The notes below the pieces were generated by a model. The model was given only the letters and a program-made list of their open reading frames with translations, did not search any database and was not told the origin of the DNA. Position numbers and translations under genes: made by a program. Shown here in pieces: positions 33,853-43,258 of a stretch of 64,000 nt of DNA (position 1 is its first letter; the number at the start of each line of letters is the position of its first letter). The stretch is from Actinobacteria bacterium HGW-Actinobacteria-2 (GTDB lineage: Bacteria > Actinomycetota > Actinomycetes > Propionibacteriales > Propionibacteriaceae): NCBI GenBank assembly GCA_002841335.1, contig PHEY01000007.1, forward strand, positions 106,461-170,460, read 5' to 3'.

Positions 33853-36350
33853 GGGCGCCGTTGAGCTGGCTGCGTGAGTACGTCGACTTGCCGGCGTCCA
33901 TGACCGGCCGGGAGCTGTCCGAGGTGCTGATTCGCGCCGGACTGGAGGTCGAGACCGTCGACGAGGTCGGCGCCGAGGTGACCGGCCCGGTGGTGGTCGG
34001 ACGTGTGCTCACCACCACTGATGAGCCGCAGAAGAACGGCAAGGTCATCCACTGGGTTCAGGTGGACGTCGGTGCCGAACACAACCAGGCCAGCGAGGAC
34101 TTCCCCCAGGGTTGCCGCGGCATCGTCTGCGGCGCGCCGAACGTGGCCGTGGGCGACCTGGTGGTGGTGGCGTTGCCGGGCGCGAGCCTGCCCGGTGGCT
34201 TCGGGATCGCCTCCCGCAAGACCTACGGGCACATCTCCGACGGCATGATCTGCGCCGAGGACGAGCTGGGCATCGGCAACGACCATTCCGGCATCATCGT
34301 GTTGCCGCCCGATTCCGGACTGGAGCCCGGCGACGACCCGGCCGAGTTCCTGCTGCTGCGCGACGACGTCCTCGACATCGACGTCAGCCCTGATCTCGGC
34401 TACTGCCTCAGCATCCGTGGTCTGGCCCGTGAAGCGGCCCAGAGCCTGGGTCTCACCTTCACCGATGTGGTGTCCAAGCCCACTCCGGCCACCACGGCGG
34501 CCGGCTACCCGGTGGTGTTGGACGACGCCACCTGCCCGATCTTCGTCGCGGTGAGCGTGAGCGGAATCGACCCGACTCAACCCACTCCGCGCTGGATGGC
34601 TCGCCGACTGGTGATGGCCGGCATGCGCTCGATCTCGCTGGCGGTCGACATCACCAACTACGTGATGCTGGAGACCGGTCAGCCGCTGCACGCCTACGAC
34701 GCCGCCCGCTTGCAGGGCCCGATCGTGGTGCGCAAGGCCCGCGCGGGGGAGAGCCTGGTCACGCTGGACGATCAGCGCCGCACCCTCGATCCCGACGACC
34801 TGTTGATCACCGACGACAGTGGCCCGATCGGCCTGGCCGGGGTGATGGGTGGACAGACCACCGAGGTCAGCGAGACCACCACCGATGTGTTGATCGAGGC
34901 CGCCAACTTCGATGCGGTCACGATTTCCCGCACCCTGCGGCGTCACAACCTGCCGTCGGAGGCGTCCAAGCGCTTCCACCGTGGCGTTGACCCGGACGCG
35001 GCGTACAGCGCCGCCCACCGTGCCGCTGCGTTGCTCGATGAGCTGGCCGGCGGCACCGTGTGGGGCGATGAGACCGTGGCCGGTGCTGTGCCCGCGATGC
35101 CGACTCAGGAGATCTCCGCTGAGCTGCCTTCGCGCATTCTGGGTGTGACGGTCGCTGAAGCTCGGGTGGTCGAGATCCTGCAGGCGAGCGGCTGCGTGGT
35201 GGCCGCCGCCGACGGCCAGCTCCAGATCACTCCGCCCACCTGGCGTCCCGATCTGCGTGACCCCTATGACTACGTCGAGGAGGTCGGGCGCAAGGTCGGC
35301 TTCGATCAGATTCCCTCGGTGCTGCCGGCTGCCCCGGCTGGTCGGGGACTCACTCGTGAGCAGCAGGCCCGCCGGGCGATCGGACGGGCTGCCGTCGGCT
35401 CCGGATTCGTGGAGGTACTGACGTTCCCGTTCGGCTCCGCTGAGGATCTGGATCGCATGGGGGTGCCGGGCGATGACCCGCGCCGGGCGCTGGTGCGTCT
35501 GGCCAACCCGTTGGCTGAGACCCAGCCGTTCCTCCGGACGTCGATCCTTCCGGGCCTTTTCGCCGCGGTGAACCGCAACACCTCCCGCGGCAACGACGAT
35601 CTGACCTTGTTCGAGACCGGACGGGTCTTCTTCGCCGGTTCGGGTGCGCCCGCACCGATTCCGGTGGTGACCCAGCGTCCGAGCGCTGACGAACTCGCCG
35701 CGATCGGTAGTGCGTTGCCGACCCAGCCCACCTTGTTGAGTGCGGTCCTGGCCGGACGCTGGCGTACTCCCGGCTGGGCGGGCCCGGGCGAGCCTGCCGG
35801 CTGGCAGCAGGCCTTCGCGCTCGCCGATGCCGTGGCTTCGGCCATCGGTGCGGTGGTGGTGCGGAAGGCGGCCAGTCAGGCGCCATGGCACCCTGGTCGT
35901 TGCGCCGCACTGGTGGTCGCCGATCAGGTGGTCGGTTTCGCTGGGGAGCTGCACCCACGTGTGGTGGCGGCCTTCGGACTGCCGGAGCGATCGGCGGCTG
36001 TCGAGATCGATCTCGATCAGCTCATCGCTTTGGCTCCGACTGGTGGATCCATCGCGGCGATCTCGGGTCATCCGGTAGCCAAAGAGGACATCGCCTTGGT
36101 GGTCCCTGACGAGGTCAGCACCGCCGAGGTCCGCGCAGCCTTGGTGGACGGCGCAGGGGAGTTGCTGGAGTCGATCACCCTGTTCGACCTTTACACCGGT
36201 TCTCAGGTTCCGGCCGGATATCGGTCGCTGGCCTTCGCGCTGCGCTTCCGTGCGGCCGATCGGACGCTTACTGACGCCGAGACTGCGGCCGCTCGGCAGG
36301 CTGCGGTAGCGAGGGCCACGGGTCTCGGAGCGCAGCTGCGCGATTTCTGA
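33849..36350 (+). CDS. pheT: Phenylalanyl-tRNA synthetase beta subunit
   Basis: 833 residues, full length. A tRNA-binding EMAP-like domain near residues 40-150 (VVVGRV, GAPNVAVGDLVVVALPGASLPGGF) precedes the B3/B4 editing domain and B5; the C-terminal FDX-ACB anticodon-binding domain is at the end (GHPVAKEDIALVV, LFDLYTG, SLAFALRF). PheS and PheT form the heterotetramer that charges tRNA-Phe. The gene closes its operon. Confidence 0.97.
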   Translation: MRAPLSWLREYVDLPASMTGRELSEVLIRAGLEVETVDEVGAEVTGPVVVGRVLTTTDEPQKNGKVIHWVQVDVGAEHNQASEDFPQGCRGIVCGAPNVAVGDLVVVALPGASLPGGFGIASRKTYGHISDGMICAEDELGIGNDHSGIIVLPPDSGLEPGDDPAEFLLLRDDVLDIDVSPDLGYCLSIRGLAREAAQSLGLTFTDVVSKPTPATTAAGYPVVLDDATCPIFVAVSVSGIDPTQPTPRWMARRLVMAGMRSISLAVDITNYVMLETGQPLHAYDAARLQGPIVVRKARAGESLVTLDDQRRTLDPDDLLITDDSGPIGLAGVMGGQTTEVSETTTDVLIEAANFDAVTISRTLRRHNLPSEASKRFHRGVDPDAAYSAAHRAAALLDELAGGTVWGDETVAGAVPAMPTQEISAELPSRILGVTVAEARVVEILQASGCVVAAADGQLQITPPTWRPDLRDPYDYVEEVGRKVGFDQIPSVLPAAPAGRGLTREQQARRAIGRAAVGSGFVEVLTFPFGSAEDLDRMGVPGDDPRRALVRLANPLAETQPFLRTSILPGLFAAVNRNTSRGNDDLTLFETGRVFFAGSGAPAPIPVVTQRPSADELAAIGSALPTQPTLLSAVLAGRWRTPGWAGPGEPAGWQQAFALADAVASAIGAVVVRKAASQAPWHPGRCAALVVADQVVGFAGELHPRVVAAFGLPERSAAVEIDLDQLIALAPTGGSIAAISGHPVAKEDIALVVPDEVSTAEVRAALVDGAGELLESITLFDLYTGSQVPAGYRSLAFALRFRAADRTLTDAETAAARQAAVARATGLGAQLRDF

Positions 36351-36670
36351 TTGCCGAAGTAGGGCCCGTTTTTGGCCCCCAAACAGGTGACAGGATGATT
36401 CCTCCGCGCGGGGGACAAGTGGGGTAATCCGCTTGTTTTCGTTGTGGTGACCACGAAGATGGTGAAACCCGTGGACGCCTCACCAATCCCCAAAAAATGG
36501 CCCTGACTAGGCGTGACGCATCGGCGCACCCGTCTCTCGCCCCAGGCGGGTGGGGAGGGAGGTGGGAGGGGGTAGGTGGCTGGGTGGTGAATAGTTACCA
36601 CCTTGTGGTGTCGGAAAAAGGCCCCTTAGGCTGAAAGTGCCTCGCAGAGCGGGGTGGATGAAACAAGGAA
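36351..36670 (+). promoter_or_regulatory. Upstream region of the surface-protein cluster
   Basis: No gene was seen in these 320 bases. They contain GGCCCCCAAACAGGTGAC (36374-36391), a weak member of the palindrome family found in this cluster, and CCCTGACTAGGCGTG (36501-36515), which recurs nearly unchanged at 37454-37468. A purine-rich tract near 36541-36590 separates these from the first start codon. Confidence 0.45.
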
Positions 36671-37294
36671 GTGACAGACGTGTCCGCCAACACTTATGTT
36701 ACGAAACGGCTGTGGCGCCTCGGGCGCCAGTTGCTGGCTGGTTTCGCTGGAGCGGTGATCTCGACCACCGGCCTTACTTCTGCGGCCATTGCGGCCCAGC
36801 AGATGGCTGGCTTCGAGATCATCCCCGTCTTGGGGCAGATCGACTTGGTCGCTGCTCCGGCCGGGCATGGTGCTCTGGCTGACCACACCAGCTACTCAGA
36901 CGCCGCTTCGCTCACCGATCCCGCTCTGCGGGACGGACTCCAGCCCGGAGAGTCGGCCTACTTCGGCTACGACCTCGCGTTGCGCGGCAATGGTGCAACC
37001 AGCGCCTGGGTGCGAATGAGTCCGATGGTAGGTGAAGGCGACGGTTCGAAGCTCACCTACGAGGTGCGCCGCACCTCAGATGCCACCAAGTGCCGGACCG
37101 CCTGGGCATCGGCCGATCCAGCAGTCGCCCCGCGCGCCGTGGACGGCACCTCGTCGGAGGCATTCCTGTTGGCCCCGGAGGGTGATGGTGGTCCCGCGCA
37201 CGCCCACCTGTGCATCCGTGTGACGCTGGACGCGTCGGCGTCGCAGACCCAGACCGGTGGGGTCACCTGGCAGTTCACCGCTGCTGCCGAGTGA
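36671..37294 (+). CDS. Exported CalY/TasA-like small protein, paralogue 1
   Basis: 207 residues from GTG 36671, with AAGGAAG ahead. The N-terminus (KRLWRLGRQLLAGFAGAVISTTGLTSAAIAA) is a signal peptide but lacks the clear T-D-T/S-E-Y motif of the two later paralogues. The C-terminal half ends LCIRVTL...QTGGVTWQFTAA, parallel to LCFKATAGAG...QTGSATWLFTA in paralogue 2, and the two Cys (KCRTAW, HLCIR) match. It is a divergent member of the same exported family. Likely role: surface or matrix fibre component, inferred from the SipW neighbour. Confidence 0.7.
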   Translation: MTDVSANTYVTKRLWRLGRQLLAGFAGAVISTTGLTSAAIAAQQMAGFEIIPVLGQIDLVAAPAGHGALADHTSYSDAASLTDPALRDGLQPGESAYFGYDLALRGNGATSAWVRMSPMVGEGDGSKLTYEVRRTSDATKCRTAWASADPAVAPRAVDGTSSEAFLLAPEGDGGPAHAHLCIRVTLDASASQTQTGGVTWQFTAAAE

Positions 37295-37605
37295 TGGACG
37301 GCACGTCCCCAATACGGGTGACACTGGTGCTGTCATGTCCCTATTTCGGGGACCATGGGCGGCCCATTAATGTCCCCCTAATGGGGGACTAAATAGATTC
37401 GCCAGCCAGTTCATTTCGGCATGCCGGTCGCCCGACTCGACGCCCTGTGCCCGCCTTGACTAGGGGTGTTACTGCCGGTGAGGGGTGTGTTCTGGTCTTC
37501 ACTTCGGGTGGGTGAGGCATTTCATTGGTTGTTGCCTGAATGTGCTTTTCGATACCGTATCTTCACTCATCCAGCAAGTTAGGGACTTCTAGGAAAGGCA
37601 CTGAC
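37295..37605 (+). promoter_or_regulatory. Intergenic region upstream of paralogue 2
   Basis: 311 bases without a gene. Besides the palindromes at 37305-37389 it contains CCTTGACTAGGGGTG near 37454-37468 and an A/T-richer stretch (37520-37570) that probably holds the promoter. AGGAAAGG precedes the start at 37606. Confidence 0.4.
37305..37389. promoter_or_regulatory. Three palindromes of the GTCCCC family
   Basis: GTCCCCAATACGGGTGAC (37305-37322), GTCCCTATTTCGGGGAC (37337-37353) and GTCCCCCTAATGGGGGAC (37372-37389) lie between paralogue 1 and paralogue 2. The consensus is GTCCC(C)-N4/6-GGGKGAC. The third can also form a 7-bp stem. Confidence 0.6.
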
Positions 37606-38217
37606 ATGAGCGACGCGCAACGCGCGGACGGTCGTGGTCGGCGGCGCAAGGTCGCCGCGATCCTGGCCGGTGGTGTGGTGGTCGGCGTGGGCACGATGGC
37701 CACCTTGGCCGCATGGACCGATACCGAATACGCCACGGGCAGCTTCACTGCGGGCAGGTTCACCTTCCAGGGGTCGACCGATCAGACCACCTTCAGCGAG
37801 CACACCACCTCCGGCACCGCCGCCACCCTCAGCTTCAGCTCGCCGGTGACGGCGTTGTCGCCCAACGACACCGTGTACTCCTCCTACGCAGTGCGCCTGT
37901 ACCGCGACTCCACCAGCGCGGCCACCGTGGCGATCACCGCACCGTCGACCACCGGAACGGTGACCAACATCACCTACACCGTGATCAAGACCGCCACGAC
38001 CGGCTGCAACGCGGCCTCCACCGGAACCGTCGTTGTGCCAGCGGGCACCGCATTGGGTGGTGTCGGTGCCGCTACGCCGTTCACCCTGGCAGCCCCGGCG
38101 AATGCCACCACCGACGGCGTTCCTGCCTACCTGTGCTTCAAGGCCACCGCGGGTGCGGGGCTGGCTCAGGGCCAGACCGGCTCGGCGACCTGGTTGTTCA
38201 CCGCAACCTCCTCCTAG
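37606..38217 (+). CDS. SipW-dependent exported CalY/TasA-like protein, paralogue 2
   Basis: 203 residues. The signal RRRKVAAILAGGVVVGVGTM with following AAWTDTEYATGSFTAG is the SipW-dependent type, in which cleavage falls close to the T-D-T-E-Y-A-T-G sequence. The mature protein is a Thr/Ser-rich beta-protein with two Cys (TGCNAAS, YLCFKA), which could form a disulfide. It is similar throughout to paralogue 3 (39318-39938). In Bacilli this class (TasA, camelysin) forms matrix fibres and SipW is the matching peptidase, encoded next here. Role as surface fibre is inferred. Confidence 0.85.
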   Translation: MSDAQRADGRGRRRKVAAILAGGVVVGVGTMATLAAWTDTEYATGSFTAGRFTFQGSTDQTTFSEHTTSGTAATLSFSSPVTALSPNDTVYSSYAVRLYRDSTSAATVAITAPSTTGTVTNITYTVIKTATTGCNAASTGTVVVPAGTALGGVGAATPFTLAAPANATTDGVPAYLCFKATAGAGLAQGQTGSATWLFTATSS

Positions 38218-38282
38218 ACTGACGCTAGCGGGCCGGGCGGGGGAGACCTCGTCCGGCCTGTTCAGTGGAAGGACCAGCCCCC

Positions 38283-39023
38283 ATGTCCGAAACCCTCAAC
38301 CCGGAAACCCCCCGCGCCACCGCCGGACGACGCGGCCGTCCCAGCCTGCTCTACCGGATGGGGCAGAACCTGATCGACATCCTGCTGTGGTGCATCGGCA
38401 TCCTCGGCCTGCTCAGTCTGATCGCCGCGATCATTGCTCATATCTGGGGTCTGTCGATCATCCTGTTCTCGACGGGTTCGATGGCGCCCACGATTCCGGC
38501 CGGTGCGGCCGCCTTGGTGCAGCGCATTCCCGCCAGTGAGGTCAAGGTCGGGGATGTGGTTACCGTCGAGCGCAAGGATGCGCTTCCGATTACCCACCGG
38601 GTCACGTCAGTGCAGCCGTCGGAGGCGGTTCCCGGCGACTATGTGATCACCATGAAGGGCGACGCGAACCTCTCGCCCGACGCTGCTCCGTATCAGGTGA
38701 GTGAAGTGCGTCGAGTGCTGTACTCGGTTCCTGGGGTCGCGCAAACCATCTCTCGACTGCGCTCCCCGTACGTCATCGGCGGCCTGACCGTGGTGGCTGC
38801 GATGTTGGTGACGTGGGCCTTCTGGCCCCGTCGCCCGACTGGTCCCACCCGGGTCGCGAGTTCAGCAGATGATCCCGACTCCGGTGAACCAACACCACTG
38901 GCAGGTGAGGATCCGGCCCCTGTGGCCCCCGCTGACCTGGCGGCGGTGCGGCCCGCAGACGGCGAGGAGGCTGCCGGCCTGGACGCGTTGCTAGCGGACG
39001 ATTCGGCGGACGCTGGCCAGTAA
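38283..39023 (+). CDS. SipW-type (ER-type) signal peptidase I
   Basis: 246 residues. A membrane segment (about 31-57) leads into FSTGSMAPTIPAG with catalytic Ser66; the general base is His105 in ITHRVTS rather than the Lys of ordinary bacterial LepB, which places it in the ER-type Ser/His group with SipW. A second membrane segment (about 160-182) and an acidic Pro/Ala-rich tail follow. It lies between two genes whose products carry SipW-type signals and would process them. ATG 38283 begins after a GGAAGG site. Confidence 0.88.
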   Translation: MSETLNPETPRATAGRRGRPSLLYRMGQNLIDILLWCIGILGLLSLIAAIIAHIWGLSIILFSTGSMAPTIPAGAAALVQRIPASEVKVGDVVTVERKDALPITHRVTSVQPSEAVPGDYVITMKGDANLSPDAAPYQVSEVRRVLYSVPGVAQTISRLRSPYVIGGLTVVAAMLVTWAFWPRRPTGPTRVASSADDPDSGEPTPLAGEDPAPVAPADLAAVRPADGEEAAGLDALLADDSADAGQ

Positions 39024-39317
39024 TACTGGCAATGTCCCCCAAATGGGGGACATTTTGTGTCCCGCAAGGTCCGGCACTAATAGCTCGTCAATTGATGTCC
39101 CCATAACGGGTGACCAGCCCATGTGAGCGGAAACATGCGTCTCGCTTTGGGGGCGTCCTCTGGTGGGTGACAAGGGGGGACGCGTCGTTAACCAGGATCA
39201 AATCCTGTCACCAAAAACACAACTTGAGTGCGGCGTCCGCTTGTAGCGTCACTGGGCGCTCTAATATCTTTTTGCGTGTACTCATCCGATTTACCCCCCA
39301 CTTGAAAGGGCACCGAA
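39024..39317 (+). promoter_or_regulatory. Intergenic region upstream of paralogue 3
   Basis: 294 bases without a gene. It holds a palindrome/terminator (39031-39054), GTCCCCATAACGGGTGAC (39097-39114, same form as 37305-37322), a TGACAAGGGGGG element (39168-39179) and TAATAT (39262-39267), a possible -10. Confidence 0.4.
39031..39054 (+). terminator. Palindrome after sipW, likely terminator
   Basis: AATGTCCCCC and GGGGGACATT form a 10-bp stem around a four-base loop, followed by TTTG, eight bases after the peptidase stop. The inner GTCCCCCAAATGGGGGAC is also a member of the palindrome family of this cluster, so it may serve two purposes. Confidence 0.6.
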
Positions 39318-39938
39318 GTGAACCAGCATCACTCCAGCCAAGACAACCGCGGTCGGCGCCGCAAGGTTGCCGCGATCCTCGCCGGCGGCGTCGTTGTCGG
39401 CGTTGGCACCATGGCCACCCTCGCCGCCTGGACCGACACCGAATACGCGACCGGCACCTTCACCGGCGGCTACTTCGATCTGCGCGGCAGCACCAACCAG
39501 ACCACCTTCTCCGATCACACCACCGCGGGCTCGTCCGCGGCCCTGGCCTTCACCGCCCCGCTGGCGACCCAGATGTCGCCTGGTGACGTGGTGTACGCAC
39601 CGTACGCGCTCAACCTGTTCAAGACCTCGACCAACGCCGGCACCGTTGTGGTCAGCGCTCCGTCGACCACCGGCGATGTCTCCGACCTCACCTACACCCT
39701 GTTCACTACCTCCGCCGCGGGCTGCAGCGCAGCCTCGACGCCGGTGGTGACTGTGGTCCCTGCGGGCACCGCAGTCGGCTCGGTGGGCACCCCGACCTCG
39801 TTCACCGTGGCGAAGCCGGCCAACAGCGCCACCGACGGCGTGGCGACCTACCTGTGCTTCAAGGTGACGGCGGGTGCGGGACTCAGCCAGGGTCAGACGG
39901 GCACCGCTACGTGGCTGTTCACCGCCACCTCCAACTGA
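39318..39938 (+). CDS. SipW-dependent exported CalY/TasA-like protein, paralogue 3
   Basis: 206 residues from GTG 39318, after a GAAAGGG site. Its signal region is nearly identical to that of paralogue 2 for about 40 residues, and the mature part keeps the two Cys (AGCSAAS, YLCFKV) and the C-terminal QGQTGTATWLFTA. The pair are recent duplicates. It is followed by a strong hairpin, so it may be its own transcription unit. Confidence 0.87.
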   Translation: MNQHHSSQDNRGRRRKVAAILAGGVVVGVGTMATLAAWTDTEYATGTFTGGYFDLRGSTNQTTFSDHTTAGSSAALAFTAPLATQMSPGDVVYAPYALNLFKTSTNAGTVVVSAPSTTGDVSDLTYTLFTTSAAGCSAASTPVVTVVPAGTAVGSVGTPTSFTVAKPANSATDGVATYLCFKVTAGAGLSQGQTGTATWLFTATSN

Positions 39939-39959
39939 TCTGACTCCACCCAAAGCTTC

Positions 39960-39998
39960 AACCCGGTCAGGGACGCCTACGCGAGACCTGACCGGGTT
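39960..39998 (+). terminator. 12-bp stem hairpin after paralogue 3
   Basis: AACCCGGTCAGG (39960-39971) is fully complementary to CCTGACCGGGTT (39987-39998). It lacks a T run but lies 21 bases after the stop, so it is a likely end of the paralogue 3 transcript. Confidence 0.7.
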
Positions 39999-40210
39999 GC
40001 TGCCAGAATCGGAGACCAGCAGATGTGTACCACTCCGGTAAGGGCTCAGGCGGACGCTCACGGGCAAGATCAGCGGCTGCCGGTTTCGGCGTGCCCGAAC
40101 TCAGCACTCCCACAAGCTGCCTCGGTTGGAATGCTGGCCGACCGAGGTAACAAAGCTGCACTCGGGCGCCGCGAGGTGTCCGGGGAGCGGCTGGCTCGGG
40201 GGGTAGTGCA

Positions 40211-43200
40211 GTGAAGAGGGGTCTGCGCTACCTCCCGACTTCCCCACGGGGAAGGACTCGGGTAACCGCCTTCGGGCTGGGCCTGTTGGCCGCTTTATCG
40301 CTGTTTTGGCAACAGCAGACCACCTTGGCCGCCTTCGTCGACTCCGAGTACAGCAAGGGCACCTTCACTGCTCGCACGCTCGTGGCGATCAGCCCGACCC
40401 TTGATCCCAGCTACAGCAAGGTGGACGCCAGTTGGCCGGAGCCTGATCCGCCGAGCGACTGGGCGACCCCCAGCTACCAGATGGCGTGGTCGCCGCTGGC
40501 GGGCGGTACTCCCGCCACGTCCTTCTACTCGGGTTCGGCCCGGACGGCGACGCTGCAGGTTGGCTCCGGAGTACAGACGGATCAGGCGCGCACGTTCACC
40601 GATGTCGCCGTAGGCTCCACCCACGCGTGTGGGATCTCTCGCGGGACCGTCTACTGCTGGGGTACCAGTGCGTCCGGTGGGCTGGGGCTGGGGACGACGA
40701 CCACGACGAACGTTCCGCTCCCGGTCGGGGGACTGCTGGCCGGTCAACAGGCCGTCGCGGTCACCGCCGGCACCAACTTCACCTGTGCGAGGATGTCCAC
40801 CGGTGCGGCGTACTGCTGGGGCGAGGGCAGCTACGGGCAGTTGGGCCGCAACTCCGCGACTGACTCGAATGTTCCGGTCCTCGTGTCGCTGAGTAACGTC
40901 TCCAGTATCTCGGCCGGTGACCTGCACGCGTGTGCGGTCTCCGGAGCGAAGGCCTTCTGCTGGGGGCGCAACAACAGCCGTCAACTGGGCGACAACTCCA
41001 TCACTCAGCGCAACGTGCCCACCCAGGTGTATCCGACCGGGCTCCTGGCGGGGCGCAATGTTTCCGAGGTGTCGGCCGGGCGGATCCACAGCTGCGCTGT
41101 GGCCGACGGTTTGGCCTTCTGCTGGGGTACCAACACCTACGGGCAGCTCGGCACCAACAACAACACCACCTACGCGGTGCCCACTGCAGTGGTCACTATT
41201 GGCGTGGCTATCGGCAAAGTGGTCTCCGACATCAGTGCCGGCGGCAACCACACCTGCGCCATCATGAGCGGCGCGGCCTACTGTTGGGGGTACAACTCCA
41301 CCGGCCAATTGGGCAACAACTCCACGACCGCCTCGACCTATCCCGTGGCGGCGAGGACCACGGTGATGTCTGCCACCGTGACCGCCATCTCAGCTGGCTA
41401 CAACCACAGCTGCGCCGTCGCCGACAGCCACGCGTACTGCTGGGGCGACGGCACCTACACCGAGGTGGGTAACGGCGGCGGCCAGAGCAATGTGCCGGTG
41501 CTGACCACCGGAACCCTCGTATCGCGAGCGGTGGTGGCGATCTCGGCCGGCACCTACACCAGCTGCGCGACCGGCTACACCCCGGCGGCCTGTTGGGGGC
41601 GCGGCACCAACGGACAGATCGGCAACGGGGCATCGGCAAACAGGGCTGTGCCCACCGACGTGCTGCTGAACGTGCCCACCTGCCCGGACGGCTCCGTGCG
41701 GGTGGGGACGAACTGCTCGCTGAGCGAGAACACCGACTACTACTTCCGCTTGGGCTACTCGATCGGCTCCTGGGTGGCGCCGAACAGCACCTGGAAGAAG
41801 GCCACCACCTTGGCCCGCGGCAGTGTCAATCCCTCCTTGGTAAGCCGGACGGCGAGTTCGATCACGATGGACTGGCCTGCCCCGGCTGAGCCACAGGACT
41901 CCTACGCGCAGTACACCCTGCAGCGCTCGCTCAGCAGCGATGGCAGCAATCCGACCACGTTGAGTGTGACCGGCGCTCGGACGTTCACCGATGCCTCCGG
42001 CGTGCCGACTGTCGGCTTCAGCAAGGTCGTTGCCGGGCTGGATCACAGCTGCGGCATCTCCGATGGCCAGGTCTATTGCTGGGGCCGCAACAACTATGGC
42101 CAGCTCGGCATCGGGGCGACAGACACCGCCAATCACACCACGCCCGCGCTGGTGCCTGCGTTGGCGACCATGACCACCACCGACATCGCCGCCGGTGACT
42201 CCTTCAGCTGTGCCGTTGCCGACGGTGCGGCCTACTGCTGGGGCTACAACGGTTATGGGCAGCTCGGCTCCAATGACTACACCACCTACTCAGCCCCGCA
42301 CTTGGTGGCCAACCAGGGCGGCTACACCGTTGAAGACATCAGCTCCGGCGCCACTCACGCCTGCGCCATCACCACCGGCGGTGCCGTGTGGTGTTGGGGG
42401 CGCAACAACTCCGGTCAGCTGGGCAACAACTCCACCGCCACCAGCACGGTGCCCGTCAGCGCCAGCGGCGGCGACCTAGGCACTCTGCCGGCCACGGCGG
42501 TATCTGCTGGTGGCACCCACACCTGTGCGCTGGCCAATGATCACGCCTACTGCTGGGGTCTCAACTCCTCAGGCCAGCTGGGGTTGGGCACCACCACGGT
42601 CAGCTACGTTCCCCGCGCGGTGGTGACCACGGGGGCGCTGGGCACCCAGGCGGTGCTCGCGGTGTCTGCGGGCACCAACCACTCTTGTGTGATCGCTGCC
42701 GACCACCATGTCTACTGCTGGGGCTCGGACGCCTCGGGGCAGATCGGCAACAACGCGGCCCTTACCAACATGACTTCGCCGGTGGCAGTTGCCACCACTT
42801 TGATGAGCAGCAATGTCACGTCGCTGGGGGCGGGCGCGAACCACACCTGTGCGGTGGCTGGCGGCGCGGCCTACTGCTGGGGGTTGGGGACCAGCGGACA
42901 GTTGGGTAACACCTCAGGCACCAGCGTGGGCATCCCGGTGGCGGTCACCACCACCGCGACCACCCCGGCCTCTGCGGTACAGATCGCCGGCGGTTCGGTG
43001 CACAGCTGTGCGATCTTCGACGGACGTCCGTGGTGCTGGGGGACCGGAACCTATGGACGTTTGGGCAACGGTGCGACGACCAGCTACACCTACCCCCAAG
43101 CCACGCCGATGACCACTATGTGCGCCCGCAATACCACGCTGCTCGGCGGCGGCACCTGTGCGATGGGCTCGGGGACGACTTTCTACTACCGGGTGAAATA

Positions 43201-43258
43201 CACCCTCGACGACGGCTCGACCAAGACCGGCTCTTGGGTGGGGATCGCCACCTCCTAG
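40211..43258 (+). CDS. Giant exported RCC1-repeat protein with two seven-blade propellers
   Basis: 1015 residues from GTG 40211. The N-terminus ([13 protein letters not shown], then [16 protein letters not shown]) is SipW-type, like paralogues 2 and 3. Fourteen RCC1-type repeats with a Cys pair in each (for example HACGIS...YCWG) are divided seven and seven, and each set is followed by a short region with another Cys pair ([25 protein letters not shown]) and YY-R-K-style Fn3-like strands. Each set should form one seven-blade beta-propeller. Function of bacterial RCC1 exoproteins is unknown. The 3' end overlaps the hemL stop on the other strand. Confidence 0.85.
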   Translation: MKRGLRYLPTSPRGRTRVTAFGLGLLAALSLFWQQQTTLAAFVDSEYSKGTFTARTLVAISPTLDPSYSKVDASWPEPDPPSDWATPSYQMAWSPLAGGTPATSFYSGSARTATLQVGSGVQTDQARTFTDVAVGSTHACGISRGTVYCWGTSASGGLGLGTTTTTNVPLPVGGLLAGQQAVAVTAGTNFTCARMSTGAAYCWGEGSYGQLGRNSATDSNVPVLVSLSNVSSISAGDLHACAVSGAKAFCWGRNNSRQLGDNSITQRNVPTQVYPTGLLAGRNVSEVSAGRIHSCAVADGLAFCWGTNTYGQLGTNNNTTYAVPTAVVTIGVAIGKVVSDISAGGNHTCAIMSGAAYCWGYNSTGQLGNNSTTASTYPVAARTTVMSATVTAISAGYNHSCAVADSHAYCWGDGTYTEVGNGGGQSNVPVLTTGTLVSRAVVAISAGTYTSCATGYTPAACWGRGTNGQIGNGASANRAVPTDVLLNVPTCPDGSVRVGTNCSLSENTDYYFRLGYSIGSWVAPNSTWKKATTLARGSVNPSLVSRTASSITMDWPAPAEPQDSYAQYTLQRSLSSDGSNPTTLSVTGARTFTDASGVPTVGFSKVVAGLDHSCGISDGQVYCWGRNNYGQLGIGATDTANHTTPALVPALATMTTTDIAAGDSFSCAVADGAAYCWGYNGYGQLGSNDYTTYSAPHLVANQGGYTVEDISSGATHACAITTGGAVWCWGRNNSGQLGNNSTATSTVPVSASGGDLGTLPATAVSAGGTHTCALANDHAYCWGLNSSGQLGLGTTTVSYVPRAVVTTGALGTQAVLAVSAGTNHSCVIAADHHVYCWGSDASGQIGNNAALTNMTSPVAVATTLMSSNVTSLGAGANHTCAVAGGAAYCWGLGTSGQLGNTSGTSVGIPVAVTTTATTPASAVQIAGGSVHSCAIFDGRPWCWGTGTYGRLGNGATTSYTYPQATPMTTMCARNTTLLGGGTCAMGSGTTFYYRVKYTLDDGSTKTGSWVGIATS

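Noticed and set aside
40023..40214. Small open frame overlapping the RCC1 start by GTGA
   Set aside because: 63 residues without a domain, ribosome site or signal; the overlap could be chance. It remains a weak possibility.
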